A stretch of 64,000 nt of DNA from contig JAQGDQ010000518.1 in the NCBI GenBank assembly GCA_030141605.1, forward strand, positions 87,501 through 151,500, given 5' to 3'. The notes below the pieces were generated by a model that saw nothing but the letters and a program-made list of their open reading frames with translations, made no database searches and was not told the DNA's origin. The translations under genes and the position numbers were made by a program. Shown piece by piece: positions 37,753 to 64,000 of the stretch (position 1 is the first letter of the stretch; the number at the start of each line of letters is the position of its first letter). The DNA is from Tubiluchus corallicola. Its lineage: Eukaryota; Priapulida; Priapulimorpha; Priapulimorphida; Tubiluchidae.

Positions 37753-38052
37753 CTGGAATGGAATAACATCACACTGCTGTGGCTTGACCAGTTCTTCAAA
37801 CCATGCAACAGCAACGAGACTGAGAAAGACAGGCTATACAACAGGAACACTGTCCTTTTGGCCAAAACAACACTTAGCTCAGCTCTCCATGGTAAAGAAG
37901 TTACACCACAGATCGTGTACCAGCCTTTCCAGACGAATGCCTTAACTACAGGTATACTGGAACATGCCCACTGGTCAGACCAACAACTAACATCTGTACC
38001 AGTGAAAGTATCAACTCAACTGTCCAGAACAGGTATTGCTTTTCCTGCATAA
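37753..38052 (+). other. Unassigned 99-codon open segment with a strong nearby splice donor
   Basis: Between TGA (37750) and TAA (38050) one plus-strand frame stays open and includes TLLWLDQFFKPCNSNETEK and HGKEVTPQIVYQPFQTN. Base composition is richer in C and A than its surroundings. A good donor, CAACAG-GTAAGT, lies at about 38072, but this frame stops before it. The minus strand also has a 122-codon frame over 37497-37865 that is Ser/Leu/Cys-rich. I recognise neither. It could be a decayed exon or retroelement. Confidence 0.2.
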
Positions 38053-38838
38053 GCAAACGAAGCACTCCAACAGGTAAGTACAAACCATTTTAAGTGACAG
38101 GGGTGAGGAGATGATGAAATGAAAGAACACATACAGCAGTGCAAGCCAAGCAAGCCATTTACTATCAAAATTAGCAACACGCACCTCACACCACTGTATA
38201 AAGTAATGTCCACAACACTTAAACGAAAAAGTATGAACAAACGTAAGAACGTGTTCCACACAACTTTGTGCCACCCGCATCCAAGGAGTTAGCAAAATGG
38301 ATGCATGCAGAATGTAATATTTAATTGGACATCATTATAGACAGAGAGAGAGAGAGAGAGACAGAGATTTTTTGGTGCAAGACAAGTTTCCGTTGCCAAC
38401 CTCTGGACTAACAGTCCATGGTTATTCTGGTAATGTGGATGTCAAACTGTAACACGACTTTTAAATTACTAAAAACCAGCTATTTACATAACATATATTA
38501 ACACTAAATATAACATACATGTATACAAGCCTATACAAGTACACTTTAGCCTGTCGGCGATGGTATTGAATTTCAATCTTACATTTGGATTTGGTTAAAT
38601 GTCGTAGTTGTGATAATAGTGGTGATTTATTAATTCCTTATTACGTATTAATTCCCAATTACATATCATTATTTTGCTTAGCTAGGTTAACATTGTAGCA
38701 ACAGACTTTAAAAATGTTACTAAATCATCTTTTACAGCTACTTTGGTTTTCTCAAACTAATGCGCTTACATAAACTTCATGTTTCAGATAATTCAATAGT
38801 GTGTGACAGGGACCATCTCAAGCTCGAAAAAGTGCATA

Positions 38839-43793
<4,955 letters not shown>

Positions 43794-43827
43794 ATCCAGC
43801 AAAGAAGCCTTGCTGTTTTAAAGGTGC

Positions 43828-44466
43828 TATAAGTCTTCACTTAACGACGCTAATGCATTCAAGCAAAATGTCATTAAACGAAGCCAAGACTTCCATAGAA
43901 AGTAATGTAAAATAATTGAGATACGTTCCAGTGGCAAAAATCGATACTGATGAATTTCTTTCTGCTTGCTTGAAACCGCCTATGTGTCTTACTTACCTAG
44001 CTAGTGGTTTCTCTTTCGTTAACATTTAAGTCTACGCAAGGGCTAAACAAATTCTGCAGCAGAGTCAAAGGCAAGCCCTGGGGTGACCTTGGGAATTTTA
44101 TCTAGTCTGGGTTCTATAGCAACAAGTTGCAGCCAAAATTCCTTGCATAAGAGTTTGTCCCAGGTCTCACTTGACACAAACGGCTAGCACTTAGTGGTCA
44201 GTCGGAAAACAAAAACCTGTGTACTTGTATAATAATTGCACTGTTTATGTAACTGGTGCACTTTTAGAACAGAATAATGAAACATGTACTGTTTTAGTGG
44301 AAACTTAGGTAAACACATTGTTGATAAAATTAGGATTGGCTTTGAACAAAATAAACAAACATTGTCATTAAAAGGTACATCGTTATGTGACAAAAGGTTG
44401 CTAAATGTTCAGTGTCATTAAAACAAAATGTCACTAAAGCGAGTCGTTAAACGAGGACTTACTGTA
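43828..44466 (-). mobile_element. pogo/Tc1-mariner-like MITE, family E copy 2, in the Bmt2-like 3' UTR region
   Basis: It is inverted relative to the copy at 15175-15858. The right end reads in reverse CAGTAAGTCCTCGTTTAACG after TA; the left end TATAAGTCTTCACTTAACG is more decayed. It starts 35 bp after the Bmt2-like stop codon. Inside it, 44350-44355 is AATAAA on the plus strand, and no earlier AATAAA follows the stop. The insertion may therefore lie in the 3' UTR and supply a polyadenylation signal. Another AATAAA is at 44560. Confidence 0.8.
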
Positions 44467-46832
44467 ATTTGATGAGCAGCTGAATTTCAGTGCAAACATC
44501 TGGCTTGTATGTTGTCTACATTGGAAGTTTTCATGGTTTTTACTGTTACTTTGTTAGATAATAAATTATAATGGTAGAAAATAGCAGTAATGTCATTTAT
44601 ATTTAAATGGGTTTAACTTTAGTCATATTTGTGAAAGACAAGAGTTGCTGTTTGCACAATCTATAAATAAGTGGTCTGCCATGAATTATAGCCAGATAGA
44701 AAAGCAGCGAAAATAATTTTTTGAAAAGGGTCTTATCTTCCCATTAGTTTCTTGAAAAGTTAATACTTTTTTATAACTGTATTCATAAGACTAGCCCGGA
44801 ATGCGAAGCATTGAGTTACTCGCTTATTGTGTTTTTCTTCCTAGCTGCCTGGATATGTTATTTAGAGCACTATTACAGTTGTCGTGGAAACTTCTACCTA
44901 GATGAAAACCTGTCAGATTTTAGCCTAGCTGCTCAACAAGCTGAGCTACTGGCCTACTGCCTTTTAAAATGACAAGCAAAACCCGGCCAGCTTTGATTGC
45001 TCATTACACTTGCAGGCTCATTTCAATCAAGGTGCAAGTTTTCTCTTTTCCTGTCCTTCTCTCACTCCCCTTCTCTCTGACTGTTTCTCCTTCTAGTCTT
45101 TGCCAATTTAGCTTTGCTCTTTCAAATTCATTATTTAGTTATTAAAAACATCTGCATGTAATTAGAATGCAGAATTGTGGCATTGTCGACGTCGCCTGCT
45201 CGTAAACTTTTCCTACTTAACTGTTGGAAACATAGGTCATATCTCAGATGGAAATAGATTTTGTTGGAAAACTAAGGATTATAATAGCCATGCTGTAGAG
45301 CATGTTGATCATAACAATATAAAACCTCAGCTAAAATGATAAAATGAGTTAGCTGTTAGTAGATTATAGATACGCATTTGCAGTTGCAGTGAGTCCACAT
45401 TTCGATAACAATTCAGCATGTACAGTTTGCCTCACAATGAGTTAATGACAAGGTTTTATATTACGTCAATGAGATAAACAATGACATGGTAAAATAAACG
45501 ACTCTACAGAGTTATTCGCAAGTAAATAACTCAACAAGACACCCTGGGCAAGGTATGATGAAAGATATGGACCCATGTTTTTAGCATTCTGACTAGCTAA
45601 AATAATTTTGAGTATTGCTTTTGATGAATACAAAATTTTATATTATTAGTTATACTATTAATGATGGGCTTTTTTTCATATATTTTTGCATTAAAGATAG
45701 GACTTTTTCAGTAAAAGTTTTGTTGGCGTATACAAAAATAGTCTCGCTAATGCAAAACTTTGAACATCGCGTATTAGAATTGGCGCCTATCATTTTCAAG
45801 TGTGAGCTGAGTCATGTGACTTACTAGTAAATGAAACAATGAAAGCGTACAGGATATGACTTTATGAAAGCTGTAAATATTGTGTGAAAGTCAACAAGGG
45901 CAACTGCAGTTATTACATTTGAGTATAAAACACTGTTTGATTTATGTCAAATAAATACGTATATGCAGTTACTGCAGGAAGAAAAACATACTGCCCCTAG
46001 TGGAACAATTAAGTATAATTAGTGAACAAAACAAACTCAGTTACTTTGTCTGCATTAACAACAAGTACAAATTGTTCTGCTGTAGATATTCATGTGCTGT
46101 CTAGTTTCAAACAGGTTTATCATTTGAAAACAGACCAAGTGAAATGTAAATATACTTTACCTCTGAGCTTAATTGTACACTACTGGTGATTCTTAGCAGT
46201 GTTCTCAATTTTATAATTTTCATTAAATTTATTTGTTTAGTTAATACTGTATACCTCCTATTCCATTTTTATTTCTTTGTAGGTTCTGGTCCCAAAGTAA
46301 TGACTTATAAAGATTCATCTTTCTTTTCTTGTCCTCTCAACCTCATCCAACGTTTATCAGCCTTATTTTATTCAGCAAACCAGTGCTTGCAATTATGAAC
46401 TCATTTTAACCATGTTAGCATAGTTTCATTATAAACTGGAATTTATAATGAATTACTGCTTAGAGCTGAACTTGAATTACAGGTGTCTCTTGAAGAGTAC
46501 CATAATTACTTCCTAGGTAGCTAAGCTGTGTTTACCTCACTTGCGGGACAAGTTTATTTTTGCTGATGTCGTTGACATCGAAGCACGTGTTTTAGTTTAT
46601 AAAAGTCACAGAATAACATAACTTAGAATAAATGTTTTCAACTTTTTTAAAAAACACTTTTGTGTGCATAGTGAAACTGTGACAGTATTTTTGTATACAT
46701 TTGATTCAACTCGTCTGTGAACACATGTAATGTGGAAATTTTGGAAACGGATTTTGGTTACTGCAGTTTCGTCTTTCCTCATTTTACTTGTAGCTTACAT
46801 GAACATAGGTCATGGTATGTGTATGAGTTAAC

Positions 46833-47335
46833 GTATGGCCCATTTTACACAGAGGACGTGTGGGATTTTTTCCATAGTTTTGTCCTCGTGAGAGATTCTT
46901 TCACCTGGCCCACTTCGCACAGAGGATGCAACAGAAATGACACATGGTTGTTTTTATCTATCCTTTATTATATGGCTGATATTTTTAATACAATGGTGAT
47001 TACTATATTCGTGAAAATAAATGAAAAACATGTGCATAATTATTATATCTATGTTCATAAACTATGAAGTAGTTAGTGGTTACTCTAACAGTAAAGACAT
47101 CATCTGTTGATTAAACCTATTAACTGCAATTTGTGTAAATTACAACCTACAAAAGGCACTGAAAGCTGGAGCTGCCTCTAGTTAGAACTGCACAGTTTCT
47201 GTGTGAAATGAACTTTCTTGCAGCATGACTTATCGTGGAAAAATCGATTTTTTTTCCTGGAAATTTTCTGATTTTGTGAGAGGAATTCCATGGGCCATTT
47301 TACCTGCATCCTCTGTATGAAAAGGGCCTCATGTT
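46833..47335 (+). repeat. Palindromic repeat with GGCCCATTTTACACAGAGGA motifs
   Basis: GGCCCATTTTACACAGAGGA occurs at about 46837. A variant GGCCCACTTCGCACAGAGGA is at about 46908, and inverted versions (GCATCCTCTGTATGAAAAGGGCC and GGGCCATTTTACCTGCATCC) lie at 47291-47333. The arrangement suggests a foldback MITE of about 500 bp or a decayed one. The end motif resembles the right end of the TTAA element at 34591-35022. No target-site duplication could be fixed. Confidence 0.5.
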
Positions 47336-47462
47336 TATTAAAGCTAAGACCATTTGTATAAGTGCATTTTTTTACAAAAGTTTTTTGTATTTATATAGAC
47401 TTAGTAACCACACTGAGCATTTGCAAATACATTAGCTTATATAAACATATTTATTCATTTAG

Positions 47463-50090
<2,628 letters not shown>

Positions 50091-51731
50091 TGAGAGACTG
50101 TGTGTATTTGGTCATTGTATGAACATTTGAGTATGGTTGAATAAAATATCTCATTATTAAAAAACAAGGAAAATGAAAGAAATGTAGAAATGTTCCACTG
50201 TAGTTCTTCAGGCAAACAAAAAAGAGAACAAAATCACATGGAGTTACTAAAAATACCAAGCTAATTTTTGACTAGTTTTTTTGTTTATATTATTTACGTT
50301 AAGAAAGATATCGCACTAAAAAGGCTACATGTGCATAGAAGAAACACAGCAGCACATCAGATATACTTTCTTATTCTCAAGAACTATAATGCTACAGACA
50401 AACCTCGTTATAAGGCCAGGTCCGAGACATCACTAGATATGGCGCTATAGCGGAGTTGATGGTAAGACGAGGTTAATTAAATATCAAACCCATTCTGCTG
50501 TGCAACCTCTGTTTTGTTTCCTAGTTAATTTTAATAGGTGACAAATAGTATAACGTTATTATACAAACAAGAATACTTGTGTTATATAATGTATATTTTT
50601 GCTGCATTAACAATGCAGGTGTTGTTCTATGATGGTACATTGTAAAACTTTTGCCTAACACAATGTGGAGTTGTAATCTTGTGAAATACTGGTTACTGCT
50701 GATAAGAGAAATATGCAGCCACGTGACCCACCCACGCTCCCAACATAACATTACTGGACAATTAAGACTAAATAGCCACCGCATATAACTTGACCTTGAG
50801 CTTTTACAGCCGTTAAATTCACATCAGTTCAGTACTGAAACTTAGCTATGTAACTCTTGCACTCTTAAAATGTATGTTCTTTGCTCAATACGTCAGCATT
50901 CACCTTCATTCAGTCACTTGCAATGACACCTAAACCTTAATTTAAACACCATAATTGTTTTTCTGTTCAGAGGTCATTATTTTTACAACAGAATGGCTGT
51001 TTTTCAACAACAATTCATTGTACTTTATCTTGGCCTGCATTATCACGGGGTGAATTTACAATGTAAAATAGACCTTTGGCACAGCAGATACGTTGACAGA
51101 TGGCGGTAGGCGAGGATGGCGTAATTTATTATCGAAATCAGGACAAGGCAATAGTTGGGTTATAACGGGGGAGGGGGGTATAACAGGTTCGACTTACCTG
51201 TAAATTTGCAACCACCCACTCAGATGCCCATATTTAAAGCCATTAGCAGAATTAATATAGTGTCTTTTGTCCTTTCACAGCTAGGGTGTCACATTTTGTT
51301 TGTGTTGTTCTATCATTTCACTTGCAACAAGTTTCCAGAGCTAGATCTGCTTTCTCATATTCTCAGCTTTTACTTTATTAGAAATGAGGCCTGTAATTCG
51401 TGTGAGGCTTCAAGTTATTAATACAGTGCCTCATGTTACCCCATTTTGCACCCACGTTGCCGGACGACGAGCTTCACGTCATCTGACTCTTAGCAGACTG
51501 ATTCGTCACAGTTGTGTTGCAAGAAAGCTTTTAGTCTGCGAGCCATGGAAGTCGTACGTGACAATATAAACTGGTAACATTCATCAGCAAAGTACATAAA
51601 GTAGCTGTAAAGGAAATAATTTGTGAAAGCATCCTGATATTTTAAACAGAGTTATCTTAGAAAACTTGAGTTTTACTAATACATTGAGTTTGGCTTAGTT
51701 TTCCTTTTAATTAAATTTGTACAATTTTTAG
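50091..51731. other. Intergenic stretch after the sulfotransferase
   Basis: No supported gene. A roughly 80-bp hairpin-like segment at 50400-50472 has inverted AACCTCGTTATAAG / CTTAC-GACGAGGTT ends and a central GGCGCTATAGCG, like a tiny MITE. A G-rich GTTATAACGGGGGAGGG block is at 51158-51180. The open frames at 51155-51569 have no recognisable features and do not splice in frame to the candidate exon at 51732. Confidence 0.5.
50140..50145 (+). terminator. Polyadenylation signal AATAAA of the sulfotransferase gene
   Basis: A canonical hexamer 49 bp after the stop codon of the sulfotransferase exon, in GGTTGAATAAAATATC; it is the first such hexamer after the stop. Confidence 0.7.
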
Positions 51732-52105
51732 GTCCACTAAAAGATTGCCCCAACCTCATCTGCGCACCTCACATATCTTGGTACAGTGATGCCAGCCTGA
51801 CGGAACTCAGAGAAATGGCTGCAGGCGAGATTCATCGTGCCATTTCAGGACACATTCCCGATTCTCTGCGGAACTGCGTTAAGAAGGAATACCTGCCTTA
51901 TGACCGAGCAGGAAACGATGCTGCATTTAACATCTCAGCTGTTGGTGTCACTCGTTCGACCACTCCTCTTTCTGACCCTCACCTGTCACACCCACTCCCA
52001 CCCCTAACATCTCACACACTGCAGCCTGCACATTCTACTACTGTTCTTGATATTGGGTTCAGTCTTTCCAACTCCAGCAGTGAGGTAGCACATGAGCATA
52101 TTTAA
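51732..52105 (+). CDS. Possible terminal exon with SOCS-box-like segment
   Basis: A TTTTTAG acceptor precedes a frame of 124 codons ending in TAA; the single open frame requires the previous exon to end in phase 1. The segment [17 protein letters not shown] then [14 protein letters not shown] has the spacing of a SOCS box (S-L-x-x-L-x-x-x-A-x-x-x-I, then P-x-S-L-K/R-x-x). It lacks the usual Cys in the first helix and the LPLP run. The rest, rich in Pro/His/Ser, is low in information. I found no upstream exon with compatible phase, so it may be a gene remnant. If real, the protein could be a substrate adaptor of a Cullin5 ligase, but that is a guess. Confidence 0.3.
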
Positions 52106-54032
52106 TATGAGTTTATCTGACCCATCTATCAGCAGGGGCGCCTGCCCCAAATTGCAGGGGTGAGGGCAGCATTTATGAAAAGGGCACAGTCTGCCTCTCA
52201 CATATTCCTTTTGAAATGAATAATAGAAGCACGTGTTCATGTACAGTTTTGCTCCTTTAATGTACAAAGAAGTACACTAAGAAAAGTAAGTGTACCAACA
52301 AAAGGACTGATTACCGTGTAATAATGCAGTGATAAGCAGGGCTGAATTATCACATTGGCTGCAGCCTAAGGCCCCCAACCTTTGGTAACATTTGGTAAAA
52401 AATAATCAGTTTTTTCACTACAGTTGTGTTGTGCTAATTTGATTTGCAATAACCGTGAAATAATGGAAATTTCTGAAAAAATATTTTTATTGACAAAGAA
52501 AAGAGAGCTATACTAGTTTTTAAAGAATTTTCATTAAAGTTTCCTTAAGCTATGTAAATGTCACTATATATATTTCAAGTAAAAAACCATTCCAGGCGGG
52601 TGCCGGTGAGTTAGAGGAGGTCACTCCCGTTTAGAAGCCGCATTCCCAGAATCCAATGAGAATCGTTGTTAAAGTTCTGGGTATTACATATTTCCGCACA
52701 ATTGACAATAGCGATTGCGTGCGGTTCAATCCTCCAGGATTCATATGAAACTCGTATCAGTAGCGCATTAGAGCTAATGACCATAAGCTTATTAGCTCTA
52801 TAGACTCGTTATTTGTTTAAACCTTTGCAGGTGGTTATTCCGGCGAAATCTCCATTAAATAACTCCCTTAGAAATGCTCGAATCCTTCTTTTATCTGTTA
52901 TTAGTGAAAGCCTTCGTACGTGATAGATATAACAAGCCAACTTAATATAATGCAGTAATAAAATCACAATACATATAAATAATTGTGTTATGTTCAGTCT
53001 CTGGACTGAAGTTTTAAAATAGTGTCAAATTGTTAGTAAATTATACAAGATTAAAGACACTGATGAAACTAAAGTTAGCAAATAAAAAAACATTTAAAAT
53101 TAAAATTTGCAAATAATGATACACAAGAGCACCAGGATTTGGTTGCAGATGGCAAGGATGTTGTGAGCGAGTGGATAAGATACAGCTAGTTAATATCCTC
53201 TTTCTACTGTCTCGTTAAAGACTTTTATACGACTTTTATGCAGCCTTTAGATGGCCTAAATACATCTGATATTTTTTTCAATTTTTATAAATTTATTATA
53301 TGATGTACGATACGAGCCTGTTAAGAATTCTTAGTCTTGTGTGACTTCGTCATCATAATTTAGATGCCAAGTAAAGTAATAATAATTACTGATTTATAAA
53401 TTATATTGTTGTGCAAATATAGATAGTTCCTTGTTGCAAAACGACGGGAAAACCAATGTAACGATGTAAACAATATTTACTAAACAGTTTTCGGTGTTCT
53501 CGTGTACGCTCCCCTATCTTTCTCACCTGTCCTTGAAGTATTATTATCTATATTATTATTAATAATATTATTATCATTATATTTTTTGATAAATTATACT
53601 TGTGTAAGGCTACATCACAATGAGATTTCACTGGTACGCATGCGCCAGGAGTCTGTCACGTACTTAGAAGCAGAATGATTTTGAGATATTGATTCATTTG
53701 TGGCAACTGAAAACTTTCTTACCTCGATGGTTTCAATGAAATGACAGTATGGCGTTCATTAAAACTTGTTAATATAATGTTGCCCACGCAGTTTATTTAA
53801 AAAAAATATCTACTCACCATAGCGTGTTACTAACACCAAACTTGAACACATCTTGACTAGATTTAACGAAGCAGCATGTGAGTAAGTTGTGAAATCAGGT
53901 GTGGCACCTGCAACTTTAGAATCTTCTGATTGAAATACGGCTTTCCTTAACACGCCAGAAGAACAATAATTCCACTTCCATTCATAATATAAAAACAAGC
54001 AATCAACTGTGGTAATACGGTCGCATATTTTC
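52106..54032. other. Intergenic stretch upstream of the GPCR gene
   Basis: No coding gene seen. About 52940-53050 resembles 60195-60305 in the same orientation (shared AATCACAATACATATA, AATAATTGTGT, TCAGTCTCT and AGTGTCAAATT-like blocks), so it is another dispersed repeat. The GPCR promoter should lie near 53.5-54.0 kb. An in-frame TAA occurs before the chosen GPCR start. Confidence 0.55.
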
Positions 54033-63407
<9,375 letters not shown>

Positions 63408-64000
63408 ATAAACTTCTTACTTAATTCCATTATTATAAATCCCAAGTATTAGCTTGATATTGCGTTACAGCTATAAAAGATTTTTGTAAGATATATAATT
63501 GTAATTATATTAAGCTTTTTTATTCTGTTGTTACTGTTTTAATGGACAAAGTTATGATTACTTCTCATGCTTTTAATAACTAAGCTCACAGAACTGGCAG
63601 AAGCGCTTTTTTACGGCTGTACCTTGTTTTAGAGAGACGAAAACGTATACTGTAGTTGATTTTAAACTGCAGAAATGGCAAAACATTTAAAGTAAAGTTC
63701 TGTATACAGCCTTGAGCTGCAGACAAAGTTATAACCCCCATCCCCACCCACACGCGCGCGCACGCGCACACGCACACGCACACACACACACACACACACA
63801 AAATCACGATATGCAACTCTTCCTTCATTTCTCCATAAATTCTTAATTGAAATGCGTAACAATTTATTATAGTAAAAAAAATAGAGCAATTTTTCAACAA
63901 CCAAACAGTTTAAAATATAAAAACTACGCGAATTTATACAAAGAGGCATTTAGATATACACACCAAGATGCATAATAAAAACACATTTGAATTAGCAAGT
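63408..64000. other. Downstream flank of the GPCR gene
   Basis: The GPCR 3' UTR begins here. A CA microsatellite with CGCG units lies at about 63750-63800, and a further AATAAA-like hexamer near 63972. No other gene is visible. Confidence 0.6.

Larger units (their letters stand above)
32780..38838. other. Intergenic region between divergent SLC44 and Bmt2-like genes
   Basis: Promoters for both divergent genes must lie here, but I see no clear TATA box or other diagnostic site. A TTGCAG just upstream of the SLC44 start (about 32804) could be the acceptor of a 5' UTR intron. The region 33290-33790 has a GGGTCATTCCACCTC-like block that may be repeat-derived, but no second copy is present in the window. 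Two MITE-like elements (34591-35022 and 35828-36255) and two unassigned open frames are listed separately. A short GA run lies at about 38341-38366. Confidence 0.6.
43794..47462. other. Region between the Bmt2-like and sulfotransferase coding sequences
   Basis: Apart from the MITE at 43828-44466 and a weak family F repeat copy (about 44795-44930), it is AT-rich and without recognisable coding sequence. The missing N-terminal exon(s) of the downstream sulfotransferase should lie here or in a neighbouring intron, but I could not identify a transmembrane-anchor exon with good splice sites. A 116-codon frame at 46717-47067 overlaps a repeat-like palindromic segment and is not supported as a gene. 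Confidence 0.55.

Noticed and set aside
46717-47067. 116-codon plus-strand frame
   Set aside because: It overlaps the palindromic repeat and starts at GTG with no recognisable domain.
51384-51569. Possible exon (SRHLTLSRLIRHSC) joining the SOCS-like exon
   Set aside because: None of its plausible donors is in a phase that keeps the 51732 exon open.

Overview
This is nuclear DNA from an invertebrate animal. The genes are split by spliceosomal introns, the protein families are animal ones (SLC44 choline-transporter-like protein, carbohydrate sulfotransferase, rhodopsin-class receptor, C-type lectin domain), a TTAGGG-type stretch lies in an intron, and more than half of the AT-rich window is intron or repeat. 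I cannot name the phylum from the sequence alone.

Layout. (1) 2.4-32.8 kb, minus strand: a complete SLC44 (CTL) transporter gene. I reconstructed 23 coding exons (2166 nt, 721 aa). All junctions keep the frame, one intron is U12-type, one is GC-AG, one exon has 34 nt, and a 53-bp block spanning a 3' splice site is present three times. Its introns hold a LINE fragment, MITEs, a mariner relic, minisatellites and interstitial telomere-like repeats. (2) 32.8-38.8 kb: intergenic, with two MITE-like elements and two unassigned open frames. (3) 38.8-43.8 kb, plus strand: a complete 7-exon Bmt2-type rRNA adenine methyltransferase gene (279 aa). A pogo-like MITE sits 35 bp after its stop codon. (4) 47.5-50.1 kb, plus strand: the 3' part of a carbohydrate (HNK-1/chondroitin type) sulfotransferase gene. 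The N-terminal membrane-anchor exon was not found. (5) 51.7-52.1 kb, plus strand: a possible terminal exon with a weak SOCS-box resemblance. (6) 54.0-63.4 kb, plus strand: a complete two-exon class A GPCR gene (371 aa), whose 8.3-kb intron splits the DRY-position arginine codon.

The GPCR intron is a repeat nest. It contains an older dispersed repeat split by a LINE fragment with a visible 11-bp target-site duplication, and a 60-bp minisatellite of about 23 units. It also has two antisense exon-like segments (one a clear C-type lectin domain end), a 5S-rRNA-headed SINE with a roughly 390-bp TTAC array inside it, a second SINE copy in the opposite direction, and members of two repeat families that recur near 1-2.3 kb.

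The genes are unrelated in function: membrane transport of choline-like solutes, ribosomal RNA methylation, Golgi glycan sulfation and cell-surface signalling. Nothing suggests an operon or gene cluster. I found no convincing wholly new molecular system. The most unusual items are the U12 intron, the triplicated splice-acceptor block, the Bmt2-type enzyme in an animal genome, the divergent GPCR motifs and the 5S-headed SINE. All exon boundaries were read by eye from splice consensus, frame and family resemblance; no alignment or transcript data were available.
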